Source of the DNA: Candidatus Rokuibacteriota bacterium | Lineage (GTDB): Bacteria; Methylomirabilota; Methylomirabilia; Rokubacteriales; CSP1-6 | Assembly (NCBI GenBank): GCA_003221595.1 | Contig: QHSM01000223.1 | Location: 1-5,787, forward strand | Length of the DNA: 5,787 nucleotides | Reading direction: 5' to 3' | Made by a program: the position numbers and the translations under genes | The notes under the pieces: model-generated | What the model was told of the DNA's origin: nothing | What the model saw: the letters and a program-made list of their open reading frames with translations, nothing else | The model's database searches: none | Shown: in pieces, positions 1 to 5,751 of the stretch | Numbering within the stretch: position 1 is the stretch's first letter | Layout of the letters: the number at the start of each line of letters is the position of its first letter

Positions 1-79
1 ACGGCCGAAGCATGACGGTACCGACGAGAAGTTCCATAGAGAGTTTCCGTAGTTCAGTCAGCATGTTACCATCACGCCC
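1..79 (+). other. Leader region before the cyclase gene; possible tail of an upstream gene
   Basis: This stretch is visibly less GC-rich than the rest of the window. Two forward frames enter from the left edge. One is open from position 2 to a TAG at 50-52 and would end in EKFHREFP. The other is open from position 3 to a TGA at 81-83, which overlaps the GTG start of the cyclase as GTGA, and it contains ATGs at 12 and 63. Neither peptide is recognisable, and third-position GC is poorer in both than in the real genes here, so this may simply be a leader or intergenic region. I see no convincing -35/-10 pair and no Shine-Dalgarno sequence before the GTG at 80. Confidence 0.25.
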
Positions 80-2662
80 GTGAGGCACCTGCAGGACGCG
101 ATCGCGCGCGCCCAGGCGCGCCTACTCGGGCAGCAGGCCCCCGACGGCCACTGGGTCGGACAACTCGAAGCCAACACGACGATCACCTCCGAGTATCTGC
201 TCCTCTGTCATCTCATCGACCAGGTGAACCGCGACCGCGAGTCGCGGGCGGTGCGCTACCTCAAGCGGCAGCAGCTTCCCGACGGCGGGTACAGCCTCTT
301 CGAGGGGGGGCCGGCGAATCTCTCGGCGACGATCAAGGCGTACTTCGCCATGAAGATGGCGGGCGTCGGCATCGGCGATCCGGCGATGCTGGCGGCCCGC
401 GAGCGCATCCGCGAGATGGGCGGGCCGGCCAACGCGGACGTGTTCACCAAGATTCAACTCGCGCTCTTCGGCGAGTACGACTGGAACGGCGTCCCCACGA
501 TGCCGGTCGAGATCATGCTGCTGCCGCGCCCGTTCTTCCTGTTCAATATCTACGAGATCTCGTACTGGTCGCGCACCGTGCTGGTGCCGCTCCTGGTTCT
601 GATGGACCGAAAGCCCGTGAAGTGGCTGCCCCCGCACCTGTCCCTCGACGAGCTGTGGCCGGAGCCGCGCGAGGAGACGAGCCTCAGATTTTCGCGGGTG
701 CCGGAGCCCTTCAGCTGGCGAGGCCTATTCTGGAAGAGCTTCTTCATCGCCGTCGACGACGGCCTCAAGATCTGGGAACGATTCTCCCCGCGACCCCTCC
801 GCAAGCGCGCCGTCGAAGCGGCGCGGGCTTTCCTCGAAGAGCGGCTCGCCGTTCCCGGTGGTCTCGGCGGCATCTATCCGGCGATGGCGAACTCCATCCT
901 GGCGATGCGGCTACTCGGCTACCCGGACGATCACCCGCTGGTGATGGGACAGATCAAGGAGATCGAGGCCCTCGCCGCCGAGGAGGGCGACTCTCTGCAC
1001 TATCAGCCCTGCCCCTCGCCCGTCTGGGACACGGCGCTCGCGGTCAACGCCATGATCGAGAGCGACATACCGCCGGACCATCCGGCGCTGCGCCGCGCCG
1101 CCGAGTGGCTGATGGAGTGCCAGGTACTCGTGCCGGGCGACTGGCAGGTCAAGCGTCCGCACGTGCAGCCCGGCGGCTGGGCCTTCCAGTACCGCAACGA
1201 CTTCTATCCGGACCTCGACGACACGGCCGTGGTCGTGATGGCGCTCGAGAAGGTGCGCGGGCTCGACGGGGACACCACCCGGGTGGCCAAGGAGCGCGGC
1301 CTTGGCTGGTTCCTCGGCATGCAGGGCAGCGACGGAGGCTGGGCGTCCTTCGACGCCGACAACAATCGCCTCTACCTGAACCACATTCCGTTCGCCGATC
1401 ACGGCGCGCTCCTCGATCCGTCCACCGATGACTTGACGGGCCGCGGGCTCGAGCTGCTCGGCACGCTCGGCTACCGGAAGGACTTCGAGCCCGCTCAGCG
1501 GGCGATCGACTTCATCCGTCACGCGCAGCGGCACGACGGGCCATGGTACGGCCGCTGGGGCGTGAACTACATCTACGGCACGTGGTCCGTGCTGCGCGGC
1601 CTCGCCGCGATCGGCGAGGACCCCCGTCACGAATACGTCCAACGCGCGGTCCGCTGGCTCGAGCGTCACCAGAACAAGGACGGGGGTTGGGGCGAGACGT
1701 GCGAGAGCTACGACGACTACGAGTTCGCGGGCGTCGGCCAGTCGATTCCGAGCCAGACCGCGTGGGCGCTGCTCGGGCTCTTCGCGGCCGGGCGTACGAG
1801 CGGCCCGGCCACCACCTCTACGCCCACTACTTCCCCCTCTGGGCCCTGGGAATCTACCGACGCGCGCATGCCTGAGCGGCCGATCGCGCCGACGCTGCGC
1901 CCATTCGAGGCCGTCGGCGGCTTTACGATCGGAGTCGTCGACTCGCTCGGCCGGTTCGGCACCTTCTTCGGCGAGGCGCTGGGCGCCGCCGTCACGCCGC
2001 CGTTCAAGGTTCGGGCGTTCATCGACCGGATCGACTACATCGGCTATCGCTCGCTCCTGATCATTCTCCTCACCGGCACCTTCACCGGGATGGTCCTCGG
2101 GCTCCAGATCTACCTGACGCTCGTGCGGTTCGGCTCGGAGGCGTTCCTCGGTCCGGCGGTGGCGCTCTCGCTCATCCGCGAGCTCGGTCCGGTGCTGGCG
2201 GCGCTGATGGTCACGGGCCGCGCCGGGTCGGCGCTCACCGCCGAGATCGGCATCATGCGCATCACCGAGCAGATCGACGCCCTGACGGTCATGGCCCTCA
2301 ACCCGATGCGCTACCTGGTCGCGCCCTCGATCCTCGCCGGGCTGGTGACCTTCCCGCTGATGACGGCGATCTTCGACGTCGTCGGGATCTTCGGCGGCTA
2401 CCTGGTCGGGGTGCGCCTCCTGGGCCTGTCGGAGGGCACGTACTTCGGCGAGATGCAGACGTTCGTCGACATGGCCGACATCATGACGGGGTTCTGGAAG
2501 TCGGTCTCGTTCGGGATCGTCGTGACGTGGGTCTGCACCTACAAGGGGTTCAGCGTCGGCCACGGCGCCGAGGGCGTGGCGCGCGCGACGACGCAGGCGG
2601 TCGTCCTTTCCTCGGTGTTGATCCTCGTCTGCGACTACTTCATGGGATCGGTCCTGCCGTGA
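80..2662 (+). CDS. shc: Squalene-hopene cyclase with damaged C-terminus, reading through in frame into MlaE permease
   Basis: Residues 1-571 are a squalene-hopene cyclase (HpnF/SHC family), a monotopic inner-membrane enzyme that cyclises squalene to hopene, the first committed step of hopanoid synthesis. Support: the N-terminal toroid with QQAPDGHWVGQLEA; the catalytic acid motif DLDD at 378-381, close to the DxDD position of well-studied SHCs; SPVWDTALA; QW-type repeats such as DGGW; WYGRWGVNYIYGTW near 485-500; and SQTAWALLGL from 558. Family members are usually about 630-680 aa and end with a GTGFP..FYL segment followed by a YFPL.ALGRY-type tail. Here that segment is missing after residue ~571, and the tail lies in another frame (1792-1875). 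The frame instead runs through about 25 non-cyclase residues into a complete MlaE (residues 597-860). The GTG at 80 is the only in-frame start after the upstream TAG at 50-52 that keeps the conserved N-terminus; it has no clear ribosome binding site. The loss removes active-site aromatic residues, so the cyclase as written is probably inactive. The alternative is that the sequence is wrong here. The family call is near certain; the fusion as a biological product is doubtful. Confidence 0.9.
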   Translation: MRHLQDAIARAQARLLGQQAPDGHWVGQLEANTTITSEYLLLCHLIDQVNRDRESRAVRYLKRQQLPDGGYSLFEGGPANLSATIKAYFAMKMAGVGIGDPAMLAARERIREMGGPANADVFTKIQLALFGEYDWNGVPTMPVEIMLLPRPFFLFNIYEISYWSRTVLVPLLVLMDRKPVKWLPPHLSLDELWPEPREETSLRFSRVPEPFSWRGLFWKSFFIAVDDGLKIWERFSPRPLRKRAVEAARAFLEERLAVPGGLGGIYPAMANSILAMRLLGYPDDHPLVMGQIKEIEALAAEEGDSLHYQPCPSPVWDTALAVNAMIESDIPPDHPALRRAAEWLMECQVLVPGDWQVKRPHVQPGGWAFQYRNDFYPDLDDTAVVVMALEKVRGLDGDTTRVAKERGLGWFLGMQGSDGGWASFDADNNRLYLNHIPFADHGALLDPSTDDLTGRGLELLGTLGYRKDFEPAQRAIDFIRHAQRHDGPWYGRWGVNYIYGTWSVLRGLAAIGEDPRHEYVQRAVRWLERHQNKDGGWGETCESYDDYEFAGVGQSIPSQTAWALLGLFAAGRTSGPATTSTPTTSPSGPWESTDARMPERPIAPTLRPFEAVGGFTIGVVDSLGRFGTFFGEALGAAVTPPFKVRAFIDRIDYIGYRSLLIILLTGTFTGMVLGLQIYLTLVRFGSEAFLGPAVALSLIRELGPVLAALMVTGRAGSALTAEIGIMRITEQIDALTVMALNPMRYLVAPSILAGLVTFPLMTAIFDVVGIFGGYLVGVRLLGLSEGTYFGEMQTFVDMADIMTGFWKSVSFGIVVTWVCTYKGFSVGHGAEGVARATTQAVVLSSVLILVCDYFMGSVLP
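1786..1810 (+). repeat. Perfect 8-bp GC inverted repeat at the cyclase break point
   Basis: GGCCGGGC at 1786-1793 and its exact reverse complement GCCCGGCC at 1803-1810 flank a 9-base loop. The repeat lies where the cyclase homology leaves one frame and resumes in another. Such a hairpin could favour replication slippage, or cause polymerase or assembly drop-out. There is no T-run after it, so it is not a typical intrinsic terminator. Short GC inverted repeats also arise by chance in DNA this GC-rich. Confidence 0.5.
1790..1875 (+). pseudogene. Out-of-frame remnant of the cyclase C-terminus
   Basis: In the frame beginning at 1792, shifted relative to the main cyclase frame, the sequence encodes HHLYAHYFPLWALGIYRR followed by AHA and a TGA at 1873-1875. 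This matches the canonical SHC terminus (YHLY..YFPL.ALGRYRR-like). In an intact gene it would follow the GTGFP..FYL segment, which is absent. The stop overlaps the ATG of mlaE (1868-1870), the usual arrangement of translationally coupled genes, so the ancestral cyclase most likely ended at 1875. Returning the tail to frame requires a loss of 3k+1 bases. From usual family spacing the missing piece is roughly 105-120 bases; that size is inferred, not measured. Confidence 0.8.
1868..2662 (+). CDS. mlaE: MlaE-family ABC transporter permease
   Basis: This is the inner-membrane permease of an MCE-type lipid ABC transporter, working with MlaF (ATPase) and MlaD (periplasmic MCE ring) to move lipids between the inner membrane and the cell envelope. 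The 264-residue product from ATG 1868 has the usual family length of about 260. It carries the signature RELGPVLAALMVTGRAG at 104-120, followed by SALTAEIG, and EQIDAL at 134-139. Hydrophobic membrane segments lie at about 62-82, 95-116, 152-182, 210-226 and 243-259. The start is chosen because family homology begins here and because the ATG overlaps the presumed original cyclase stop (1873-1875). The ribosome binding site is weak, so translation was probably coupled to the cyclase. In the sequence as given, the cyclase frame runs straight into this gene without a stop, so MlaE might be made as a C-terminal part of a fusion. The MlaE family call is secure; the substrate is not shown by sequence. 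Confidence 0.92.
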   Translation: MPERPIAPTLRPFEAVGGFTIGVVDSLGRFGTFFGEALGAAVTPPFKVRAFIDRIDYIGYRSLLIILLTGTFTGMVLGLQIYLTLVRFGSEAFLGPAVALSLIRELGPVLAALMVTGRAGSALTAEIGIMRITEQIDALTVMALNPMRYLVAPSILAGLVTFPLMTAIFDVVGIFGGYLVGVRLLGLSEGTYFGEMQTFVDMADIMTGFWKSVSFGIVVTWVCTYKGFSVGHGAEGVARATTQAVVLSSVLILVCDYFMGSVLP

Positions 2663-2675
2663 TGGGGCCGCGGCG

Positions 2676-3419
2676 GTGATCCAGATCGAGTCGCTCGTGA
2701 AGTCGTTCGGTCCCCAGCCGGTGCTGCGCGGCCTGTCGCTCGAGGTTCCCACCGGGTCCATCACCGTCATCATCGGCCGCAGCGGCGGCGGGAAGTCGGT
2801 GCTGCTCAGGCACCTCATCGGCCTCCTCTATCCCGACGCTGGCCGCGTGCTGGTGGACGGCGTCGACATCACCACGCTGCGCGGGCGCGCGCTCGACGAG
2901 GTCCGCCGCCGCTACGGCGTCGTCTTCCAGGGCGGCGCGCTGTTCGACTCGCTGTCGTGCCACGCGAACGTCGCCTTTCCGCTCCGCGAGAAATTGCGCC
3001 TGCCGGCCGCGGAGATCGCCAAGCGCGTCGACGCGGCCCTCGGCCAGGTGGGGCTCGAGGGCATGGGCGCCAAGTTCCCGGCCGAGATCTCGGGCGGCAT
3101 GCGCAAGCGCGTCGCCATCGCGCGGGCGCTGGTGACCGAGCCCGAGATCGTGTTCTTCGACGAGCCGACCACCGGACTCGATCCGGTGCTGGTCAACACC
3201 ATCCACCACCTGATTCTCGATCTGCACCGCCGTTTCAGGTTCACGGCGGTGGTGGTGAGTCACGAGATCCCCGAGATATTCGAGATCGCCGACACGGTGG
3301 CCATGCTGCACGACGGCCTGATCGCCGAGGTGGGCCCCCCGGCGGCGATCCAGGCCTCGCCCTCCCGCGTCGTGCGTCAGTTCATCCGGGGCGAGCCCGA
3401 CAATTCGGAGGAGCGCTGA
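2676..3419 (+). CDS. mlaF: MlaF-family ABC transporter ATP-binding protein
   Basis: This is the cytoplasmic ATPase that powers the MlaE permease. The 247-residue protein has every nucleotide-binding motif in order: Walker A GRSGGGKS at 34-41; Q-loop VVFQGGALFDSL around Q85, where the GALFDSL form is typical of the MlaF/Ttg2A group; signature SGGMRKR at 139-145, whose Met and basic residues are characteristic of this subfamily; Walker B IVFFDEP with catalytic E163; D-loop GLDP; and switch histidine H196 in VVVSHE. The GTG at 2676 is the only start that preserves the N-terminal beta strand (IQIESLVKSFG). It lies 13 bases after the mlaE stop and has only a weak ribosome binding site. A six-codon ORF (2662-2679) bridges the two genes by overlapping stops and starts. 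The stop shares its last base with the ATG of mlaD (TGATG), so the two are translationally coupled. Intact; high confidence. Confidence 0.95.
   Translation: MIQIESLVKSFGPQPVLRGLSLEVPTGSITVIIGRSGGGKSVLLRHLIGLLYPDAGRVLVDGVDITTLRGRALDEVRRRYGVVFQGGALFDSLSCHANVAFPLREKLRLPAAEIAKRVDAALGQVGLEGMGAKFPAEISGGMRKRVAIARALVTEPEIVFFDEPTTGLDPVLVNTIHHLILDLHRRFRFTAVVVSHEIPEIFEIADTVAMLHDGLIAEVGPPAAIQASPSRVVRQFIRGEPDNSEER
3407..3413 (+). promoter_or_regulatory. Ribosome binding site of mlaD
   Basis: GGAGGAG lies inside the end of mlaF, five bases before the mlaD ATG at 3419. It is a strong Shine-Dalgarno match and decides the mlaD start. Confidence 0.75.
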
Positions 3420-3859
3420 TGGACCGAACGCGGGTGAACATCGCGGTGGGTATCTTCGTCATACTCGGCGTCGTGGCACTTGGATATCTCTCGGTCCAGC
3501 TCGGCCAGGTCTCCTTCCTCGGGAGCCGCGGATACGCGGTGACCGTCGATTTCCCGTCGGTGGGCGGGCTCAAGGCCGGCTCCGCCGTCGAGATCGCGGG
3601 CGTGGAGATCGGGCGCGTCGAGTCGATCGGCCTCGCCGACTACCAGGCGCGCGTGACGCTGCGCGTGCGCTCCGGGATCAAGCTCCAGGAGGACGCGATC
3701 GCGTCGATCAAGACGAAGGGGCTGATCGGCGAGAAGTACATCCGCATCAGCCCGGGCGGGTCGGACAAGATCATCCAGCCGAACGGCCGCATCCGCGAGG
3801 TGGAGGCCCCGGTGGATTTCGAAGAGTTGCTGTCGAAGTACATCTTCGGCAAGGTGTAG
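3419..3859 (+). CDS. mlaD: MlaD-family MCE-domain protein, membrane-anchored
   Basis: This is the substrate-binding component of the lipid transporter. In known systems MlaD forms a hexameric MCE ring on the periplasmic face of MlaE and passes lipid to or from MlaC. The 146-residue protein has one N-terminal transmembrane anchor (about 7-25, VNIAVGIFVILGVVALGYL) and then a single MCE domain (about 38-114). The domain is recognised by VDFPSVGGLKAGSAVEIAG, GVEIGRVESI and the strongly conserved IKTKGLIGEKYIRI at 97-110. A short charged C-terminal tail follows. It is somewhat shorter than E. coli MlaD (183 aa), mainly at the C-terminus, as is common in operons of this type. The start has a strong ribosome binding site and overlaps the mlaF stop by one base. 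Only 12 bases separate it from mlaC. Intact. Confidence 0.93.
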   Translation: MDRTRVNIAVGIFVILGVVALGYLSVQLGQVSFLGSRGYAVTVDFPSVGGLKAGSAVEIAGVEIGRVESIGLADYQARVTLRVRSGIKLQEDAIASIKTKGLIGEKYIRISPGGSDKIIQPNGRIREVEAPVDFEELLSKYIFGKV

Positions 3860-3860
3860 G

Positions 3861-3866
3861 AGGAGG
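3861..3866 (+). promoter_or_regulatory. Ribosome binding site of mlaC
   Basis: AGGAGG sits five bases before the ATG at 3872. It is the best Shine-Dalgarno sequence in the window and confirms the mlaC start. Confidence 0.8.
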
Positions 3867-3871
3867 TCGTC

Positions 3872-4501
3872 ATGTTCGCCCATGCGCTCGCGCTCGTCAC
3901 CGCGCTGCTCCTCGTCGGTCACGGCCCGGACCGGGCCTGGGCGGGCGCGCCGACCGACCAGCTCAAGGCGCAGATCGACCGGACGGTCAAGATCCTGGAA
4001 GACCCGGAGCTCAAGAAGCCGGGCCGGCAGCGGGACCGCCGGACCGCCGTGCGCCAGGTCGCCAACGAAATCTTCGATTTCTCGGAGACGGCCAAGCGCT
4101 CGCTGGCACGGCACTGGGCGGCCCGGTCGCAGGCCGAGCGCGAGGAGTTCGTCCAGCTCTTCGGCGATCTGCTCGAGCGCTCCTACATCTCGAAGATCGA
4201 GCTCTACGGCGGAGAGAAGATCAAGTTCGTGGGCGAGACCACCGAGCCCGACGGCGCGATCGTCCGGACGCGGCTGGTGACGAGGCAGGACACCGAGATC
4301 CCCATCGACTACCGGATGCACGCTCGAGGCGACAAGTGGCTCGTCTACGACGTCCTCATCGAGGGCGTCAGCCTGATCTCGAACTACCGCACCCAGTTCA
4401 ACAAGATCATCACGACCTCGTCGTACCAGGAGCTCGTGAAGAAGATGAAGAGCAAGCAGGAAGAGTTCATCCAGGAAGAGAAGCGGACCTCTCAGCGGTG
4501 A
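3872..4501 (+). CDS. mlaC: MlaC/Ttg2D-family periplasmic lipid-binding protein (HpnM-like)
   Basis: This is a soluble periplasmic carrier that shuttles lipid between the inner-membrane MCE complex and an outer-membrane partner. The 209-residue product begins with a signal peptide: hydrophobic core about 4-16, likely signal peptidase I cleavage after AWA at residue 24. The n-region is unusual in having a His but no Lys or Arg. The mature part fits the MlaC/toluene-tolerance Ttg2D family: an N-terminal helical region with EIFDFSETAKRSLARHW (67-82), FVQLFGDLLERSYISKIELY, then a beta-rich part ending in EGVSLISNYRTQFNKII (164-180) and SSYQELVKKM. Length is typical for the family. Hopanoid clusters of other bacteria contain a protein of this family called HpnM, and co-location with a squalene-hopene cyclase makes an HpnM-like role plausible. 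The ligand cannot be read from sequence. Its stop overlaps the GTG of the next gene (GTGA). Confidence 0.92.
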   Translation: MFAHALALVTALLLVGHGPDRAWAGAPTDQLKAQIDRTVKILEDPELKKPGRQRDRRTAVRQVANEIFDFSETAKRSLARHWAARSQAEREEFVQLFGDLLERSYISKIELYGGEKIKFVGETTEPDGAIVRTRLVTRQDTEIPIDYRMHARGDKWLVYDVLIEGVSLISNYRTQFNKIITTSSYQELVKKMKSKQEEFIQEEKRTSQR

Positions 4502-5697
4502 GCGCCGCGGTCCTGTCGGGGCGCGAGCTCGCCGCGCTGCTCGACCGACACGGCTTCGACTTCTTCACGGGCGTCCCCTGCTCGCTGGTCGAGGATCTCA
4601 TCACGGCGCTCGAGGGCGACCGGCCCGCTCCCTGGATTCCGGCGGTACGTGAGGACGTCGCCGTCGGGCTCGCCGCCGGCGCCTGGCTGGGCGGCCGCCG
4701 CCCGGCGGTGATCATGCAGAACTCCGGGCTCGGCACGAGCCTCAACGCGCTGGCGTCGCTGTCGCTCATGTACGGCTTTCCGGCGCTCCTGATCGTCACC
4801 TGGCGCGGCTTCGGGGGCCGCGACGCCCCCGAGCACATCCTGACGGGCGAAATCACGCCGAACCTCCTCGACCTGCTCCGCATTCCCCACCGCACGTTGA
4901 CAGCCGCTCACGCCGCCGAGCTCCTCACCTGGGCCGCGAGCGAGATGGACGCGCGCAAGAGCCCGGTCGCGCTTCTCGTGCCCCCGGGCGTCGTCGCGGC
5001 CGGAGCGGAGCGGGCGGGCGCCGAATCGGGCGCCGCGGAGGAGCGTTCCACGCCGACCGGCTCCGATCCGACGCGCGTCCGTCGCGCGCCGGCGGCCACG
5101 ACGCCCGCCGCCGAGCGTGAGGAGCTGACGCCGGTGATCTCGCGCGCCGAAGCCATCGCGGTGGCGGTGAAGGAGCTGGGCGACGAGCCGGTGATTCACG
5201 CGAACGGCTACATCTGCCGCGAGTCGTGCGCGATCGACGACCGGCCGCAGAACTTCTACATGATCGGCTCCATGGGCATGGCTTCCGCGATCGGGCTCGG
5301 GCTGGCGCTGGCCCGTCCCCGCGCCGCGTGCGTCGTCTTCGACGGCGACGGCAACCTCTTGATGAGCCTCGGCACGCTCGCCATGGTCGGCAGCCTCGGC
5401 CCGCGCAACTTCGTCCACATCGTCTTCGACAACGAGGTCTACGGCTCGACCGGCGGTCAGCGCTCACCCTCGCGCGAGGTGCGTCTCGACCGGCTGGCCC
5501 GCAGCGCGGGATACCGCACGGCGGCGGCGGTGACGACCGCGAGCGAGATCGCGGCGGCGGTGCGGACGGCGCGTGCCGCCGAGGGGCCGCACTTCGTCCT
5601 CGTCAAGGTCACCCGGGCGGAGACCCCGGTCCCGCGGATCCCGCACGGCCCCGAGGTCATCCGCGACCGGTTCCGGCGATCCGTGAGCGGCCGTTGA
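4498..5697 (+). CDS. ThDP-dependent phosphonopyruvate/sulfopyruvate decarboxylase-like enzyme, fused alpha and beta domains
   Basis: This is a thiamine-diphosphate enzyme expected to decarboxylate a 3-substituted pyruvate: phosphonopyruvate to phosphonoacetaldehyde (Ppd/AepY) or 3-sulfopyruvate to sulfoacetaldehyde (ComDE). The 399-residue chain from GTG 4498 has an N-terminal PYR/alpha domain (about 5-165) with FFTGVPCSLVEDLI at 22-35, the likely ThDP-activating glutamate E52 in VREDVAVGLAAGAW, and QNSGLGTSLNALASL. A low-complexity Ala/Glu/Pro linker follows (about 167-209). The C-terminal PP/beta domain (about 210-399) has NFYMIGSMGMASAIGLGLAL and the ThDP/Mg motif GDGN (283-286), which runs to DN at 311-312 and then EVYGSTGGQ. 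Length fits single-chain Ppd (about 380 aa); in methanogens ComD and ComE are separate. The motifs do not decide between substrates, and no PEP mutase gene is in the window. The start overlaps the mlaC stop by four bases (GTGA); the ribosome binding site is weak, so it is probably translationally coupled. It is the last gene of the operon. Family confidence is high; substrate is unresolved. Confidence 0.85.
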   Translation: MSAAVLSGRELAALLDRHGFDFFTGVPCSLVEDLITALEGDRPAPWIPAVREDVAVGLAAGAWLGGRRPAVIMQNSGLGTSLNALASLSLMYGFPALLIVTWRGFGGRDAPEHILTGEITPNLLDLLRIPHRTLTAAHAAELLTWAASEMDARKSPVALLVPPGVVAAGAERAGAESGAAEERSTPTGSDPTRVRRAPAATTPAAEREELTPVISRAEAIAVAVKELGDEPVIHANGYICRESCAIDDRPQNFYMIGSMGMASAIGLGLALARPRAACVVFDGDGNLLMSLGTLAMVGSLGPRNFVHIVFDNEVYGSTGGQRSPSREVRLDRLARSAGYRTAAAVTTASEIAAAVRTARAAEGPHFVLVKVTRAETPVPRIPHGPEVIRDRFRRSVSGR

Positions 5698-5710
5698 GGC
5701 GCGCCGCGCC
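5698..5710 (+). terminator. Short GC hairpin just after the last gene, weak terminator candidate
   Basis: GGCGC at 5698-5702 pairs with GCGCC at 5706-5710 around a three-base loop, directly after the stop at 5695-5697. The stem is only five base pairs and no T-run follows, so it may be chance in GC-rich DNA. If transcription ends here, it would more likely depend on Rho. Confidence 0.2.
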
Positions 5711-5720
5711 GCCGCGTCGA

Positions 5721-5751
5721 TTCCGGAAAGCGTGAATCTGTGTGCTAGACT
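5721..5751 (+). promoter_or_regulatory. Candidate sigma70-type promoter for a downstream gene
   Basis: After the operon the base composition drops, and TGCTAGACT (5743-5751 with the preceding T and G) resembles an extended -10 element: TG, one base, then TAGACT, with four of six matches to TATAAT. The best -35 candidate, TTCCGG at 5721, is poor and 19 bases upstream, so recognition would rest on the extended -10. No start codon for a gene controlled by it is seen before the window ends. Confidence 0.35.

Noticed and set aside
622..1431. A 269-codon + strand frame inside the cyclase
   Set aside because: Arg/Ala/Pro-rich frame-shifted reading of the cyclase with no family motif. The cyclase frame carries the conserved residues throughout this stretch.
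80..2662. A purposeful cyclase-permease fusion enzyme as a new system
   Set aside because: The cyclase lacks its C-terminal catalytic segment, and its original tail and stop are still visible out of frame, so damage or sequence error is simpler than a designed bifunctional protein.
911..2818. A very long open frame on the minus strand (635 codons) opposite the cyclase and mlaE
   Set aside because: Its product is dominated by Arg, Asp, Glu, His and Ala with no recognisable domain. It is the usual antisense shadow of GC-rich coding DNA and lies opposite genes with strong homology.
4336..4497. Longer version of the decarboxylase starting at 4336
   Set aside because: The extra 54 residues overlap the conserved end of mlaC and resemble no ThDP enzyme. 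The GTG at 4498 gives a family-like N-terminus and a four-base overlap.
4492..5418. Long minus-strand open frame opposite the decarboxylase
   Set aside because: Arg/Ala/Gly/Asp-rich composition without motifs; it mirrors the codon bias of the real gene on the + strand.
5521..5562. Perfect 12-bp direct repeat, GCGGCGGCGGTG at 5521-5532 and 5551-5562
   Set aside because: Both copies encode Ala-Ala-Ala-Val in helices of the decarboxylase beta domain. Simple GCG-codon runs explain it.
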